Origin: Ursus arctos
Taxonomy: Eukaryota > Chordata > Mammalia > Carnivora > Ursidae
Direction: 5' to 3'
Length of the DNA stretch: 64,000 nucleotides
Assembly (NCBI RefSeq): GCF_023065955.2
Contig: NW_026623056.1
Span: 86,489,256-86,553,255 of the forward strand
Position 1 is the stretch's first letter. Each line of letters starts with the position of its first letter. The notes under the pieces were generated by a model, which saw only the letters and a program-made list of their open reading frames with translations, made no database searches and had not been told where the DNA came from. Shown piece after piece: positions 45,530-56,130 of this stretch. The translations under genes were made by a program, and so were the position numbers.

Positions 45530-46010
45530 CGGTACCATTATCATACCTACAAGATTGACACCGCTACTTTGACGGCGTCAAATATACAGTCTGTGTTCAC
45601 ATATCCCTGGTTCTCTCATACATTTTTACCAGGTGATTTGCATGAGTTAAGATGCAAAGTTTCTAGTTTGCATGTGGGTCATTTGTCTCCTCCTGTCCTT
45701 TCATAGCAGGGTTCCTCTCCGCCTGCCCCCCTGCCTTTTTTCCTTGCCATTTATTTGTCAAAGAAACTGGATCGTCTCACCTACAGTCTCTCACATTCTA
45801 GACTTGCTGGTAGCATTCCCTGATGTCTTTTAACATATTTCTCTGTCCCTGTATTTCCTGGAAACTGGTAGATTGTCTAGTTGGGGACTGAACCAGATTC
45901 CGAGTTGGTGTTTTGTGGCAAGGCTATTTTATAAGGGATATATACTCCATCAGGAGGCAGGTAAGATCTCGAAATTATCCTGAATTATCCTCAGCTCAGT
46001 CTCTGTCTCT
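45530..46010 (-). mobile_element. L1M 3' UTR (antisense fossil)
   Basis: Antisense old L1 3' UTR: 'gtaccattatcatacctaca', 'tccttgccatttatttgtca', 'aagaaactggatcgtctcac', 'ctctgtccctgtatttcctg' and 'gaaactggtagattgtctag'. Decayed and non-coding. Boundaries are approximate. Confidence 0.7.
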
Positions 46011-46421
46011 TTCTGTCTCTCTGCCTCCCTAGCCTCCCCCCTGCCCCCACGGTTAGTAGTCCCTGACAGGCAGGTGATCAGTGATGAAATCCGTAACTTC
46101 ATCAGAGGTTTACAAAATGGTATATCCTAATTCTATCCTCTCTCCTTTGATATTCGTCAGACGATTTCTATGGAGACAAAATGTCTCTCATTAACTATTT
46201 GTTTACCCTTAGATGTAATTCTAACGTATTTCCAGCACACTGATCTTAACTATTGTTTTTTTCCTTCACAAATGAATCCACAATTGGGCAGTTCAATTTT
46301 GGGGGATGTCTGGGTTGAATCCAAAGACCCGTATTATTGCAACAGCTAATGATTCCTTTCTCATTCTTCAGATTGCACTCACAAGTTCTATGATTTTGCT
46401 TCATTTTCCACTAACTTTTCT
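46011..46421. other. Unassigned sequence, no gene seen
   Basis: AT-leaning DNA that may continue the L1M fossil, but the match fades. No exon is supported. Confidence 0.4.
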
Positions 46422-46537
46422 CTTTTTAAGTTTATTTATTTTTTTTTTAGTAATCTCTACACCCGATGTGGGGCTCGAACTCACAACCCCAAGATCAAGA
46501 GCCCCAAGCTCTTCCGATGGAGCCAGCCAGGCGCCCC
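46422..46537 (-). mobile_element. Short-form CAN SINE (antisense)
   Basis: About 115 bp with only the tRNA-derived half ('gatgtggggctcgaactcac', 'gatggagccagccaggcgcc') and an A-rich tail complement. Duplication tccactaacttttct (46407-46421) and tccacaaacttttct (46538-46552). Represents the shorter SINEC subtype that lacks the TC-rich body. Confidence 0.92.
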
Positions 46538-46552
46538 TCCACAAACTTTTCT

Positions 46553-47970
46553 TAATTAGGGAAGGATGCAATAAAATATTCAAAGAATGAAGCAAACCTC
46601 ACCGAACAAGCCAAGAACACAGCCTGTTGTGGCTGCACGGTGGGCGAGTGGGGACCACCACCAGGCAGCAATGCAAAATCATCTTTCATCAGCTGAGGCA
46701 CCTGAGACCAGGTGTGACGGGTGATGTCCAGGGTATGAGCAGACACTGAATAGAGTCAAGTGTGTGAGAATCAGGGCCATGTGTGATCTGGTCATATAAG
46801 GAGCCCAGATCCTCTATGCGTCTTGAATGTATGCTCTGCTGGAGAGCCCTGTCCCCGTGACACCAGGGCAGCTGCGAATGGCAGCGGGGATATTACTCCT
46901 TCTGAAGAACAGGCATGTCCCCCTCAGCATGGAACTTCCTCATTTTCTACCAGGATACCAGGAGGAGAACTGGGTGGATGTGGATAGCTTTGTGGACAGG
47001 CACTTCCTTCATCCAAGCAATTGATATTCAACCTATGTTATCTTTCGACCCAGAATGTCCAGGGACATGCAAGTATTTTGTTTATTCTATGGTTATTACT
47101 TTAGCCTTTTAGCATTTGACACTGTGAGTCGAACTCATGTTTAATGAATGAACTCTGGGAAAATTTGATTGATGGGATAAATGACTAATTTTTTTAAGGA
47201 GAGTTCTTAATTCTCAGACTAGCCTCAAAACGGCAAAAACCGTCTTCGAGTAAATGTGGAAGGAGCAAGTCTCTATAAGCTGAATTAACTCACCAAGGAC
47301 TCTACAGGAAAGGACACCTCTCTGAGTAATCTTGGCTCGTGCTCCTCCTGACCCATTAAATTACACAAGGGCATCAGTCACTGAAAGCTAAAATTAACAC
47401 TTGGCGGGGCTTGCCAGGGAGTTCTGATATCTCCAGTGGGAACTTTCCATGCTCTTGTGACAGACCAGCATCTACTGGTGTTGCCATAGGAAAAAAAAAT
47501 AAGAATTGAGTTTCCTGCCTTGGTTTTTCTAGCAATTGCCACGTGGACAGCCTGCTTGGCCTTCGGTGATAACCCCACTCTGGTCACATTGATTCAGCAA
47601 ATATTTTCTGACCGTCCTCTGTGTGCCTGGTACGACGCTGGGGGCTGGGGTAAAGAGGTACACGGGATAGACAGAGCATGTGCCCCAGGGCCATGCGATC
47701 TGGCCCCTAGACCAGCCTCAGTACTTACCGGCCATGTGGTTTGGAACCAAGTCTCAAAAATCATGTCGACTCTAGGCACTGGAAGGATTCCTAGTGAAAG
47801 CAGCACTCCACACTAAGTTAGTAAGAGCTGGATTACATCCCAGCTCTGTCCCTTACCAACTGTGTGGCAGGAACCTGTGGTCACTTAGAAACAGAAAGGA
47901 AGAAGCAGCAGCTGGAATGGGAGAGCGAAAGGGAGAGAGGAGGGAAATCACATGTTATAATTTCTTCTTT
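46553..47970. other. Unique sequence, no gene seen
   Basis: Non-coding DNA. Segment 47590-47680 resembles the widespread 'gcctggtacgacgctggggg' repeat wording but is too short to assign. Open frames of 60-98 codons have no domain. Confidence 0.4.
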
Positions 47971-47974
47971 TCTT

Positions 47975-48080
47975 TAATCAGAGGGTAACTTTCATGTAGT
48001 TAAATGTAACAGCACACGCAAGCCTGAAACACACAGCTCGATGCATTTTTCACATCAATCCCATGTAACCACCACCTAGA
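47975..48080 (-). mobile_element. L1 3' end fragment (antisense)
   Basis: The complement reads 'ggtggttacatgggattgat', 'gcatcgagctgtgtgtttca', typical of an L1 3' UTR just before its poly-A. Short and decayed. Confidence 0.6.
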
Positions 48081-48489
48081 TCAGGATACAGAATATTCCC
48101 AGCACCCCAGTAGATACAACTTTCAGAGTGAAAATACCAAAAGTCAAATCTCGGGACTTGAGTGAGTTTCACACATCTGTCCTGCCAGTCTCAGAGCCAT
48201 TTCCCGAGTGGTGGAGATTAGTCTCTCTTCCCATCTTTCTGCTGATCAAAAGTCCCACTTATCGACTGGTCTGCTGGACATGGGGGCTGAGAGAGGCTGC
48301 AAACCTGGCTTGGAACAGAGTTTGAATCCATACTAAGCCAACTGGCCAATCCAAGGACGCAAGCCACCATTTTGAATACGAAACTCAAAGGTACTAGTCT
48401 CCCAGGCCAGATTTTCCTTGTTATAAAATTTGCTAAATATGTATCATAAAATGGCTACATGGTCAAGATAAAGGTTGGAGGGAATACTA
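48081..48489. other. Unique sequence, no gene seen
   Basis: Non-coding DNA between two L1 fragments. No supported exon. Confidence 0.4.
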
Positions 48490-48955
48490 GCATTATCCAC
48501 AGCAGCTGCAAGGTGAAAACGACTCAAATGTCCATCCATGGACAAACCAAATGTGGACCATCCGCAGCCGAATATTATTTGGCTATAAAAAGGAGCGATG
48601 TATTCCTAGGAACTACAACAAACACGCTACAACTTTGATGACATTATGCTGCGTGAACTAAGCCAGACACGTAGACCACATTCTGTATGATTCTCTTCAT
48701 ATGAAAGTCCCGAGTAGGGAAATCCAGAGAGAGAAAGTAGGTTAGTGGTAGCTTAGGGCTGGTGGTGGGGCAGGAAGATAGGGAATTAATAGCCAATGGG
48801 TATTTTTTGGAGGGGGTGATGAAAATGTTCTACAACTGACTGTGGAAATGGCCACACACATCTGTGAATGTACCAGAAACCACCAAACACACTTTAAATG
48901 GGTGAACTGTATGGAGCGTGACTGTATCTCAATAAAGCTGCTTTTTTAAAAAATG
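48490..48955 (+). mobile_element. L1M 3' end (LINE-1 fossil)
   Basis: 'caaatgtccatccatggaca', 'gaatattatttggctataaa', 'attctgtatgattctcttca', 'ggtgatgaaaatgttctaca', 'gtgaatgtaccagaaaccac' and 'ctgtatctcaataaagctgc' follow L1M ORF2-end and 3' UTR order. Includes the canonical terminal AATAAA. Non-coding. Confidence 0.88.
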
Positions 48956-49434
48956 AAGGGAACAAAAAGTAAATTGAAAGATCATTCATGGTCTTCCTCC
49001 CCAAAGATACTCATGATCAAGGCTTTAAGGGGTATCTTTCTGGTACTCGTCTCTCTATAGTTCTATCGTTTTGCTGGTGATCATACGACATTTCATAGTA
49101 TTGGCACACTTTCCAACATACGTTGGTCAGGATTTAGTTGCCAATGATAAGAAATTGTTTTTTTAGGCAGAAAGAGATCTGATGGAAGAACTTTGGTGCT
49201 TACAGGACTATTGGAGGTCCTGGAGGAGAGGCTGGCTCTCCGGGGGTGGACAGCACGGCAGGAATGGCTGGCTGAATCCAGTAACGCCCTCATGAGCTTC
49301 CAGCCAAGGATGAAGAAACCACCCCTGAAATTGCTGGTTTCAGCCCAACAGGACTGGGTTCCATGCTAACACTCACACACTCACACACACGCACACGCAC
49401 ACACACATACATACACACCAAAAAAGTATTCACT
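48956..49434. other. Unassigned sequence with an imperfect CA repeat
   Basis: Non-coding DNA ending in an imperfect (CA)n/(CATA)n run at about 49371-49418 that abuts the SINE pair. No exon is supported. Confidence 0.4.
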
Positions 49435-49752
49435 GGGGTGCCTGTTGGCTCAGTCAGTGGAGTGTGCGACTCTTGATCCCAGGATTGTGAGTTTGAGCCC
49501 CATGTTGGGTGTAGAGATTACCTAAAAATAAAATCTTAAAAAGGTATTTATTTATTTTAGAGAGAGAGAGAGAACGGGGGAGGGGTAGAGAAAGGGATCT
49601 CAAGCAGACTTCCCGCTGACCCGGTAGCCCCACGAGGGGCTGGATCTCATGACCCATAAGATCATGACTTGAGCTGAAACCAAGAGTCAGACGCTCAACT
49701 GACTGAGCCACTCAGGCACCCCTAAAAGTAAGAAAATAAAACAAAACAACCA
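49435..49752 (+). mobile_element. Short-form CAN SINE, split by an antisense CAN SINE
   Basis: The outer element has the short subtype head and body ('ggggtgcctgttggctcagt', 'gtttgagccccatgttgggt') and its A-rich tail is cut. Tail remnants ('agaaaataaaacaaaacaac') resume after the inner insertion. Outer duplication tattcactg at about 49427-49435 and 49753-49761. Confidence 0.8.
49546..49722 (-). mobile_element. CAN SINE (antisense), nested in another SINE tail
   Basis: Full-type antisense SINE ('tatttatttattttagagag' to 'gactgagccactcaggcacc'). A short duplication taaaaaggta / taaaagta matches the tail of the outer SINE. The two elements face tail to tail, so the locus can fold into a hairpin over the shared tRNA-derived region. 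Confidence 0.88.
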
Positions 49753-49836
49753 TATTCACTGATCGTGCCTCCCAGCAGAAGCCACAAAGACAGCAGAAGC
49801 ATGACTTCCACTTTACTTCTCAAATAAATGTATCTC

Positions 49837-50055
49837 GGGCTCCTGGGTGGCTTGATTGGTTGGGCAACTGCCTTCAGCTCCGGTCACGGTCCTGGAGTCC
49901 CAGGATCGAGTCCTGCATTGAGTCCCGCATCGGTCTCCCTCCTCGGTGGGGAGTCTACTTCTTCCTTTGACCCTTCGTCTCTCATGCTCTCTTTTTCTCT
50001 CTCATTCTCTCTCTCAAATAAATAAATAAAATCTTTAAAACAAAAACATATAAGG
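49837..50055 (+). mobile_element. CAN SINE with small internal duplication
   Basis: Complete copy ('ctcctgggtggcttgattgg' head). The segment 'gagtcctgcatt' is followed at once by 'gagtcccgcatcgg', a local duplication of about 14 bp. Flanking gtatctc at 49830-49836 and 50056-50062. Confidence 0.9.
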
Positions 50056-50212
50056 GTATCTCATGGTCACACTTACTTCACATAAGGAACCCTAGCTGCC
50101 AGGCAGGCTGAGAAATACGACTGCTCACTACGATCCATACTCTAGGAAGGTATTTACCAGTGCATGTTGTTATAAACGTATCATTTTTTAATAGCTGCAT
50201 AAGTTTTCATTA

Positions 50213-50213
50213 A

Positions 50214-50250
<37 letters not shown>
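50213..50250. repeat. (AT)n(AG)n compound microsatellite
   Basis: About eight AT units followed by about eleven AG units. Confidence 0.95.
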
Positions 50251-50364
50251 CTCAGCACAATTCATCGACCCCCACCCATTTAGGATAGACTGTTTCCAGA
50301 GTTTAATATTATCAATATTAATATTCCAAAGCTTAATAATAAAAATAATGCCATGACGATAATG

Positions 50365-50560
50365 CCGGAGTAGCAGCTACAGTTTACTGAATACTTCCTT
50401 CTCCCAGGCAGTGCGCTAGGCCCCTCACTTTCACTGTATATGTCATTCTTTTTTTAGTTAAAACTCATAACCTCCTTACGAGGTAGCTCTTAGTCCCATT
50501 GTACAGATAACAAAACTGAGGCATAAAGAGAAGTCAAACCCGGACGTGACACTGAAGCTT
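50365..50560 (-). mobile_element. MIR SINE (antisense)
   Basis: Antisense MIR: 'agtttactgaatacttcctt', 'ggcagtgcgctaggcccctc', 'cttacgaggtagctcttagt', 'cattgtacagataacaaaac' and 'tgaggcataaagagaagtca'. Divergent. Confidence 0.75.
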
Positions 50561-51747
50561 GCACCCTTAACCATCATGCAAATACGCATGAAAAAAGTCC
50601 TTTTTCATTGTGGAAATGCTTTCCATAGCACAAATAATCAGAAACAGAATTAGTGGTTCGATACCTGGGGACATTTCTAAGGCCTTTGGCACACACGAGC
50701 AGGTCAGATTCTCATTCAGTCTCTTATCAGGACTGAGAATGGCCTCCATGGCAGGCACTCACTTTTATCATGCAAATGCCTGGCTGGGTGCCTGGCACAC
50801 TGTGGCCACCCGATGGATGTTTCCCGAATGAGTAACAGCTTGTGCGCAAGCAGGAGTGCGTGAGGGCTCCCCAATTCAAAGAACTGCGTTCCTCTCGTTG
50901 GGTAAAGTACAGCAGCTTCTAACTCAGTCCAGCTCTAGACCGCAATGAACAACGAGTGCCCGGGACGCACCATCCCGATGCCTTTGTTTCAGCCACCCTC
51001 ACACTGAGTCACTGCACAGGCCCGTCACTTCGTTGACTGTGAAGAGTCTAAAATGACCCCATAAGTCACACCACAGTGTATCCGACTGACACGCATGGGG
51101 CTGGAAAGCACAGCTATTCTTTTAGGTATATAAACGGGAGCATTTTTTAGCAAGAGTAACCGTTTCTTCAGTTTGGATTACTTAGTAAGTCAACTGTCCT
51201 GTTACGTGCTGACTCTCCATAGAAACGCTAGCAGCTCAGCTGCATTGTCCCAGCCCGCCAATGCCCAGGTGAGACTGTAAACCAGCCACCCCTGCAAGCC
51301 GCGTTCGCCGTTGGAGGCCACTGAACAGCCTTCCGAGGCCCAGCTCCACTTTGCTGTCAGGAAGCAGTTGTACCCACCTAACTAACTCCCAGCTTAAGAG
51401 GTTCGTAAAGCTAAAATCTCAGGACCTCCACATACTGCTTTCCCCTGCAGAGCAAAGTTTCACGACAAGATGATTGGTTTTGGGAAATTCACCACGGAGG
51501 AGCCAAAACCCTGCTGAACATCAACTGACCTATAGCCAGGTGGGTTTATGTTCTAATAGATTCATTCTGTCTTTCAGACTCTGTCACATGGGTTTTCCAC
51601 AGTCTTTAGTTCCCCTTAAAAAAAAAACCCTAAGATTATGAAAGACACTCCTGTTAGTGCTACCTTACCCACCTGTTGGATGGTACTGTTCAGGGATCTT
51701 TGGAGGGATGGCATTATAACTTTCATTATCAATGTAGAAATACCTGG
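50561..51747. other. Unique sequence, no gene seen
   Basis: About 1.2 kb of repeat-poor non-coding DNA. No recognisable exon on either strand. Confidence 0.45.
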
Positions 51748-52003
51748 GGGGTGCCTGGGTGGCTCAGTCAGTTAAGTACCTGCCTTCTGCTCAGGTCATG
51801 ATCCCAGGAACCTGGGATCCAGCCCTGCCCCTCCCTCCCCCCATCGGGCTCCCTGCTCAGCCAGGAGCCTGCTTCTCCTTCTCTCCCTCCCCCCTATTCT
51901 CTCTCTCTCTCTCTCTTGCATGCATGCACATGTTCTCACTCTCGCTCTCTCGCTCTACTCTCTCTCAAATAAATAAATAAAATCTTAAAAAAAAAAAAAG
52001 GAA
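51748..52003 (+). mobile_element. CAN SINE with expanded TC-rich middle
   Basis: Longer than usual (about 256 bp) because of extra C/T-rich and TGCATGCATGCA segments between body and tail. Perfect 12-bp duplication agaaatacctgg at 51736-51747 and 52004-52015. Confidence 0.95.
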
Positions 52004-52015
52004 AGAAATACCTGG

Positions 52016-53418
52016 AGAAAGCATGGATGTCCTTTGGCTCCTATCCCCCTGCTGCTCTCACATCTAGAAGCAATATCAGGCCCTCCTGGCACAGAGTAAA
52101 GCTGGGAGGCAATATTACCCAACCAGACCTTAATGATTTTATTTATTCCACATGGCTTGAAAACATGTTTGAACATCACTTGCCATAATTTTTCTGGTTA
52201 TTTCTATGAATCATTTTTTAATTATGAATAATGTCTTTAGAGACACTCCTGAGAAATTTCACCCTGAGTTCCCTTGACAAACATCCCATAAAGTATCTAA
52301 AGTGAAGCTGTTTCCACAACCAACACAGAAAATCAACTTTAAAGCATGAATTCCTTAAAGATCCATTCGTCAAGTTTGCTGGGAAGGGAGCTCAAGATTC
52401 ACACATGCAAAAGGTTGCTGAGAAATTCAAGAACAAACAAAACCAGAAAAAGACATTTACTGTCAAATAATATTCAAAGGATTTTTGTACAAATACAGAT
52501 TTTCTAACGACAGACGGAGTCTTTTTTTTTCCTTCTAGCTGAGAATTTTCTCTGTGTCTAAATTATTGCCTTTCCACCCTCAGCTGAAGGTTTTCAGCTC
52601 TTTCAGGATCCGCTATGGCTGTGGCACAAAGGACCCTATCCTCTTAGCTCAATCCAGGCCACTCAGAAATTAAAATATTTGTGCAAGATAGTGAGTGTGA
52701 ATTTCCATTTCTGGGATTTACATTCAGAAAATCCAACTGCTGGATCTCAAACAATCAAGTAAGGTCCAAGTATCCTTAAAGGACAGCCAGGCGGGGTTGG
52801 CCCTGGGATTCCAGCAATTTCTGCAGGTGCAGCTCTCCTGGCTTCCACTTTCCTCCTTTGTCAGAGTTGACAGCTTCTCCAAAAATGTGGTGTAAACATC
52901 AGGCTAAACAGAAATGCAAATAAGTCCATTAGATTTCAGTGGAGCACCTTTTATGTTGCTTACATAGGGAGGTGTTTTCTGGTCAATTATTTTAAGTAGA
53001 CTTCAATAAACACTAAGATTATTTGTGCATGGGTAATAATGGCACTGATCTTTATCCTCTGTGGCCTCCAACTACCCAGGAAGTAAAGCCAAGTCACATA
53101 TGTGCTTTCCAGTGCTCAGTACCTTGTTTAAAGTGCTTAAAGCGTGTTTGGGGCCATCACTCCTGCCCAGACAGTGCTGACAGTTCCCAAACAAGTGGAA
53201 AATGGCACCTGTGGCCTGGCCAGATGCAGCCAGCATCTACACTGTCACTGAACTGCACTCATCGGATGCCAGGCACCTCTGTGCTCTTCCTTAGCCCATG
53301 CCAGCTTTCATTTGTTCAAAAGTTAGATTTCTCTTCCAAGCATCCACCTCTCTTGTCCGCCCATGCTCTGGGCAGAGGCTGGAGACCCTAGGATCTCTCC
53401 ATTATTAAAAGCAAGATT
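52016..53418. other. Unique AT-leaning sequence, no gene seen
   Basis: About 1.4 kb repeat-poor DNA. The open frame at 53023-53391 (122 codons) contains no domain and lacks a convincing splice context. Confidence 0.45.
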
Positions 53419-53514
53419 GATGGGGCCCCTGACTGGCTCAGTCCATAGGGCATGTGACTCTTGATCTTGGAGTTCTGAGTTCAAGCCCCACGGAGGGTGT
53501 AGAGCTTACATTAA

Positions 53515-53557
<43 letters not shown>

Positions 53558-53564
53558 GAAATAA
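53419..53564 (+). mobile_element. Short-form CAN SINE with (AAT)n tail
   Basis: Short subtype ('ggggcccctgactggctcag', 'gttcaagccccacggagggt') whose tail became a (AAT)n microsatellite. Perfect 15-bp duplication attaaaagcaagatt at 53404-53418 and 53565-53579. Confidence 0.94.
53514..53557. repeat. (AAT)n microsatellite
   Basis: About 14 AAT trinucleotides in a SINE tail; probably polymorphic. Confidence 0.96.
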
Positions 53565-53579
53565 ATTAAAAGCAAGATT

Positions 53580-54039
53580 AAAAGTAGGTCTCTCATACCA
53601 CCATAATTAAACGGTTTAACTGGTTTTGACTTTGGGAGTGGAGTGGCACCTGCACCGCTCCACTGAGCCACACGCACACCCTGACCACCATTCTCATAAT
53701 GAGGAAAGCAACGAGAAGGGTCCCCTGAATGTGCAAATCTGCGCATCCAGCGAGGAAGGCGCCCGAGGGCTCACCTCGCCTGGCTCTAAAGCTTCGGAGA
53801 GAGAGGAGCGCAGAGTATTCCGTAGTAAGATTTAAAAATGTCTTTGTCCACACTCGCAGGGCAAAAAGAGCGTTAGTGCAATAGCGAGGATTATTTTGTT
53901 TCCGCCCTCTAAAAAACGAAGACGGTGCTGGAGTTGGGGCTTAAAATATTCATAACCCGGGCTAGCCCATCCCCGACAACTAACATATCATTAAGAAAAG
54001 AAAAAAAAAATGCTGTTGGTTAAAAAAAAAAAAATCCGT
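53580..54039. other. Unique sequence, no gene seen
   Basis: Repeat-free, with CpGs increasing toward the SIM2-proximal GC-rich domain. No exon is supported. Confidence 0.45.
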
Positions 54040-54230
54040 GGGGCGCCTGGGTGGCGCAGTCGTTAAGCATCTGCCTTCGGCTCAGGGCGTGATCCGGTGT
54101 TACGGGATCGAGTCCCACATCACGCTCCGCTATGAGCCTGCTTCTTCCTCTCCCACTCCCCCTGCTTGTGTTCCCTCTCTCGCTGGCTGTCTCTCTCTCT
54201 GTCAAATAAATAAATAAAATCTTTAAAAAA
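54040..54230 (+). mobile_element. CAN SINE, bear-type
   Basis: Complete copy with 'ggcgcagtcgttaagcatct' and 'cgctatgagcctgcttcttc'. Flanks share an A-run followed by atccgt / attcgt. Last forward SINE before the SIM2 promoter domain. Confidence 0.94.
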
Positions 54231-54439
54231 AAAAATTCGTAAGCCGCACAATTTGAAACTACCTTGTAGTTTATCAGCTAACCGCTGCTTTTGCCAGGGA
54301 AAATACCCGTGGATTGAGAAGAATTGTTGATTTTTAGTTATTCGTTTTACACGAAAACGTGTATTACCCCGTGCCTTCTCCTCCTGGATATTTGCTCTGG
54401 CACATAAAAGGAATTGTCTAGGGCAGTTAAAGGGCGAGG

Positions 54440-55660
54440 GACGGTGGAGAGCCCCAGTCGGGGACCACGCGGGGACTCCCTCCAAGAAGGCTGAGCCGCC
54501 AACACTGAGAATTTTGACTCCAGATCCGGGCTAAGCGCGCGTGAGATGGAGCGGCCCACGGAGCTTTAGAGAGACCCAGATGAAAGCACAAGCCTTCAAT
54601 TCACGGACATCGCCTCACCCACACGCGCCGGGTTCTGTACTCTCCCGCCGGCCCCGCGCGCACCCCATCTCCCTCTGGTCTCCACGTCCCTCGTGAAAGG
54701 AATCTGGGAGGGAGGGGCGGAGCGGGGGCCGAGCAACCCGAGTGGGGAAGATGGAGGAGGGCACCGGCTGCTGGTGCCAGGGCGAGGACGACGTCCTGAG
54801 GGCCTCAAGCTGGCACCGGAGCGTCACACACACCTCCCATCCCAAAGAGCATAACCACTTGGCCCCAGCGCGCCGCACACCCCTCGCCCCGTTCGAACGC
54901 AGGCTCACCCCCGTGTACGCTGCGCCCCCGCCGTGAGCCCTGAGCGCGCTCGTGCTCTTGCACCTCCCACTCCCTGCGCGGTGCGTCCTCTCCGCGCGCT
55001 CGGTGCCCCCCAACCCGCGTGTGTACTGACACCCCCCACACACGCCCGGTGCGCTCCGATCTGCCAGTGCTCACAGAGCCGTCCACCCTCCACGCTGACT
55101 GAGCCCCTCAGGCGGCCGTGCGCATTGCGCCCCCTTCCGCCAACCCGCGCATGCAGCGTTTCTAACCACGCGGGCAGTCCCGAGGCTGCGCGCGAAAGAG
55201 GTGGGACCACGCCGCAAAGTACGTCTGAAACAAACCGGTCCTGAGCCCGCACCCAGCGCGGGGAGCGGGAGTCCCGAGTCCCTTCTGCGGAATTCAGAAG
55301 ACCTTTAGCGTCGGAAAGTCTGAATCTTGAACCCGTCCCACCGTCGGCGTCCCCGAATGTGCCCTGCAACTCCCAAAGCCGGGTTTCGGCCCAGGGTAGG
55401 GAGGGCTGGAGAGGGCTCCCGCCACCGCCTCCCTGCCTGGCCAGATGGGGTGCGCTCTGCACGCCGCCGTGGCCCCGCTGCCGCTCAGATCTGAAGTCCG
55501 GCTTTGGCGCGCCCGGATCCTCCGACGCGGGACTGCTCTCTGCCGTGGGAGTCGCCTCCTTCTCCCCGGAGAGATGAGTGTGTTCCTGGACACACACCTC
55601 TCAGGAAACCCGCCTACCGCACCGGCCTGTGCAAGAAAATAAAACATGAAACCGTGAAGC
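54440..55660. promoter_or_regulatory. Orphan CpG island about 6-7 kb upstream of the SIM2 start
   Basis: Dense CpG over about 1.2 kb (for example 'gggctaagcgcgcgtgagat', 'gccggccccgcgcgcacccc', 'gtgcgtcctctccgcgcgct'), repeat-free and separated from the main SIM2 island by AT-rich DNA. Open frames up to 230 codons occur on both strands, as expected from stop depletion. No domain is recognisable. It may be an alternative SIM2 promoter, a promoter of a non-coding RNA, or a Polycomb-type island typical of developmental loci; all three are inference. Confidence 0.7.
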
Positions 55661-55774
55661 CTTAAGTAAGACGCTCACGTCCCGGGTTGGGGCGGCCTCG
55701 CGTCCCAGGCCAGGCTGGACGGGGCCAATCCAGCCCTCCCGCCTTCCTGCTGGCCCTTCTCTCTCTACTGAACC

Positions 55775-56130
55775 ACGAATGAATTAGCATACCTCTTTTT
55801 ACCGATTTGTTTAGATTAGGGGGAAGGTTCCCCCAATATTCACTTTGCTTTGCAAATAACCCTGTTGTAGTAATTAAATGAAACAAGTTGTGTCCTCAGA
55901 GTACTGTAATAGCCCGATTCTGTAGTCAGCCTTATATTAAAGATCTGCTAGGGAAAAAAAAAAAAAAGCCCATCAGGTTTGTGCTCTTTGATGTGCAGAA
56001 ATATTTATCTCTGGTGGATGTTTGTTTTCTAAAGGAAATTTTTGGTTGATGTTTTTGAAAGGCGGTTTCAGCGCAGTCGTTAATGAACTAACTGGTTTTC
56101 GGATTTCAAGGTGGTGTGTAATTGTTATAA
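55775..56130. promoter_or_regulatory. Candidate conserved regulatory element upstream of SIM2
   Basis: Repeat-free AT-rich block between two GC-rich domains: 'tgaatgaattagcatacctc', 'ctttgctttgcaaataaccc', 'gtagtaattaaatgaaacaa', 'agaaatatttatctctggtg' and 'gcgcagtcgttaatgaacta'. Homeodomain (TAATTA/TTAATG), GATA-like and SOX-like (CTTTG) cores are close together. A poly-A run sits at 55951-55966. Proximal enhancer is inferred. Confidence 0.4.

Noticed and set aside
47590..47680. Possible additional ancient repeat ('gcctggtacgacgctggggg')
   Set aside because: Match is short and shared by several families, so no assignment was made.
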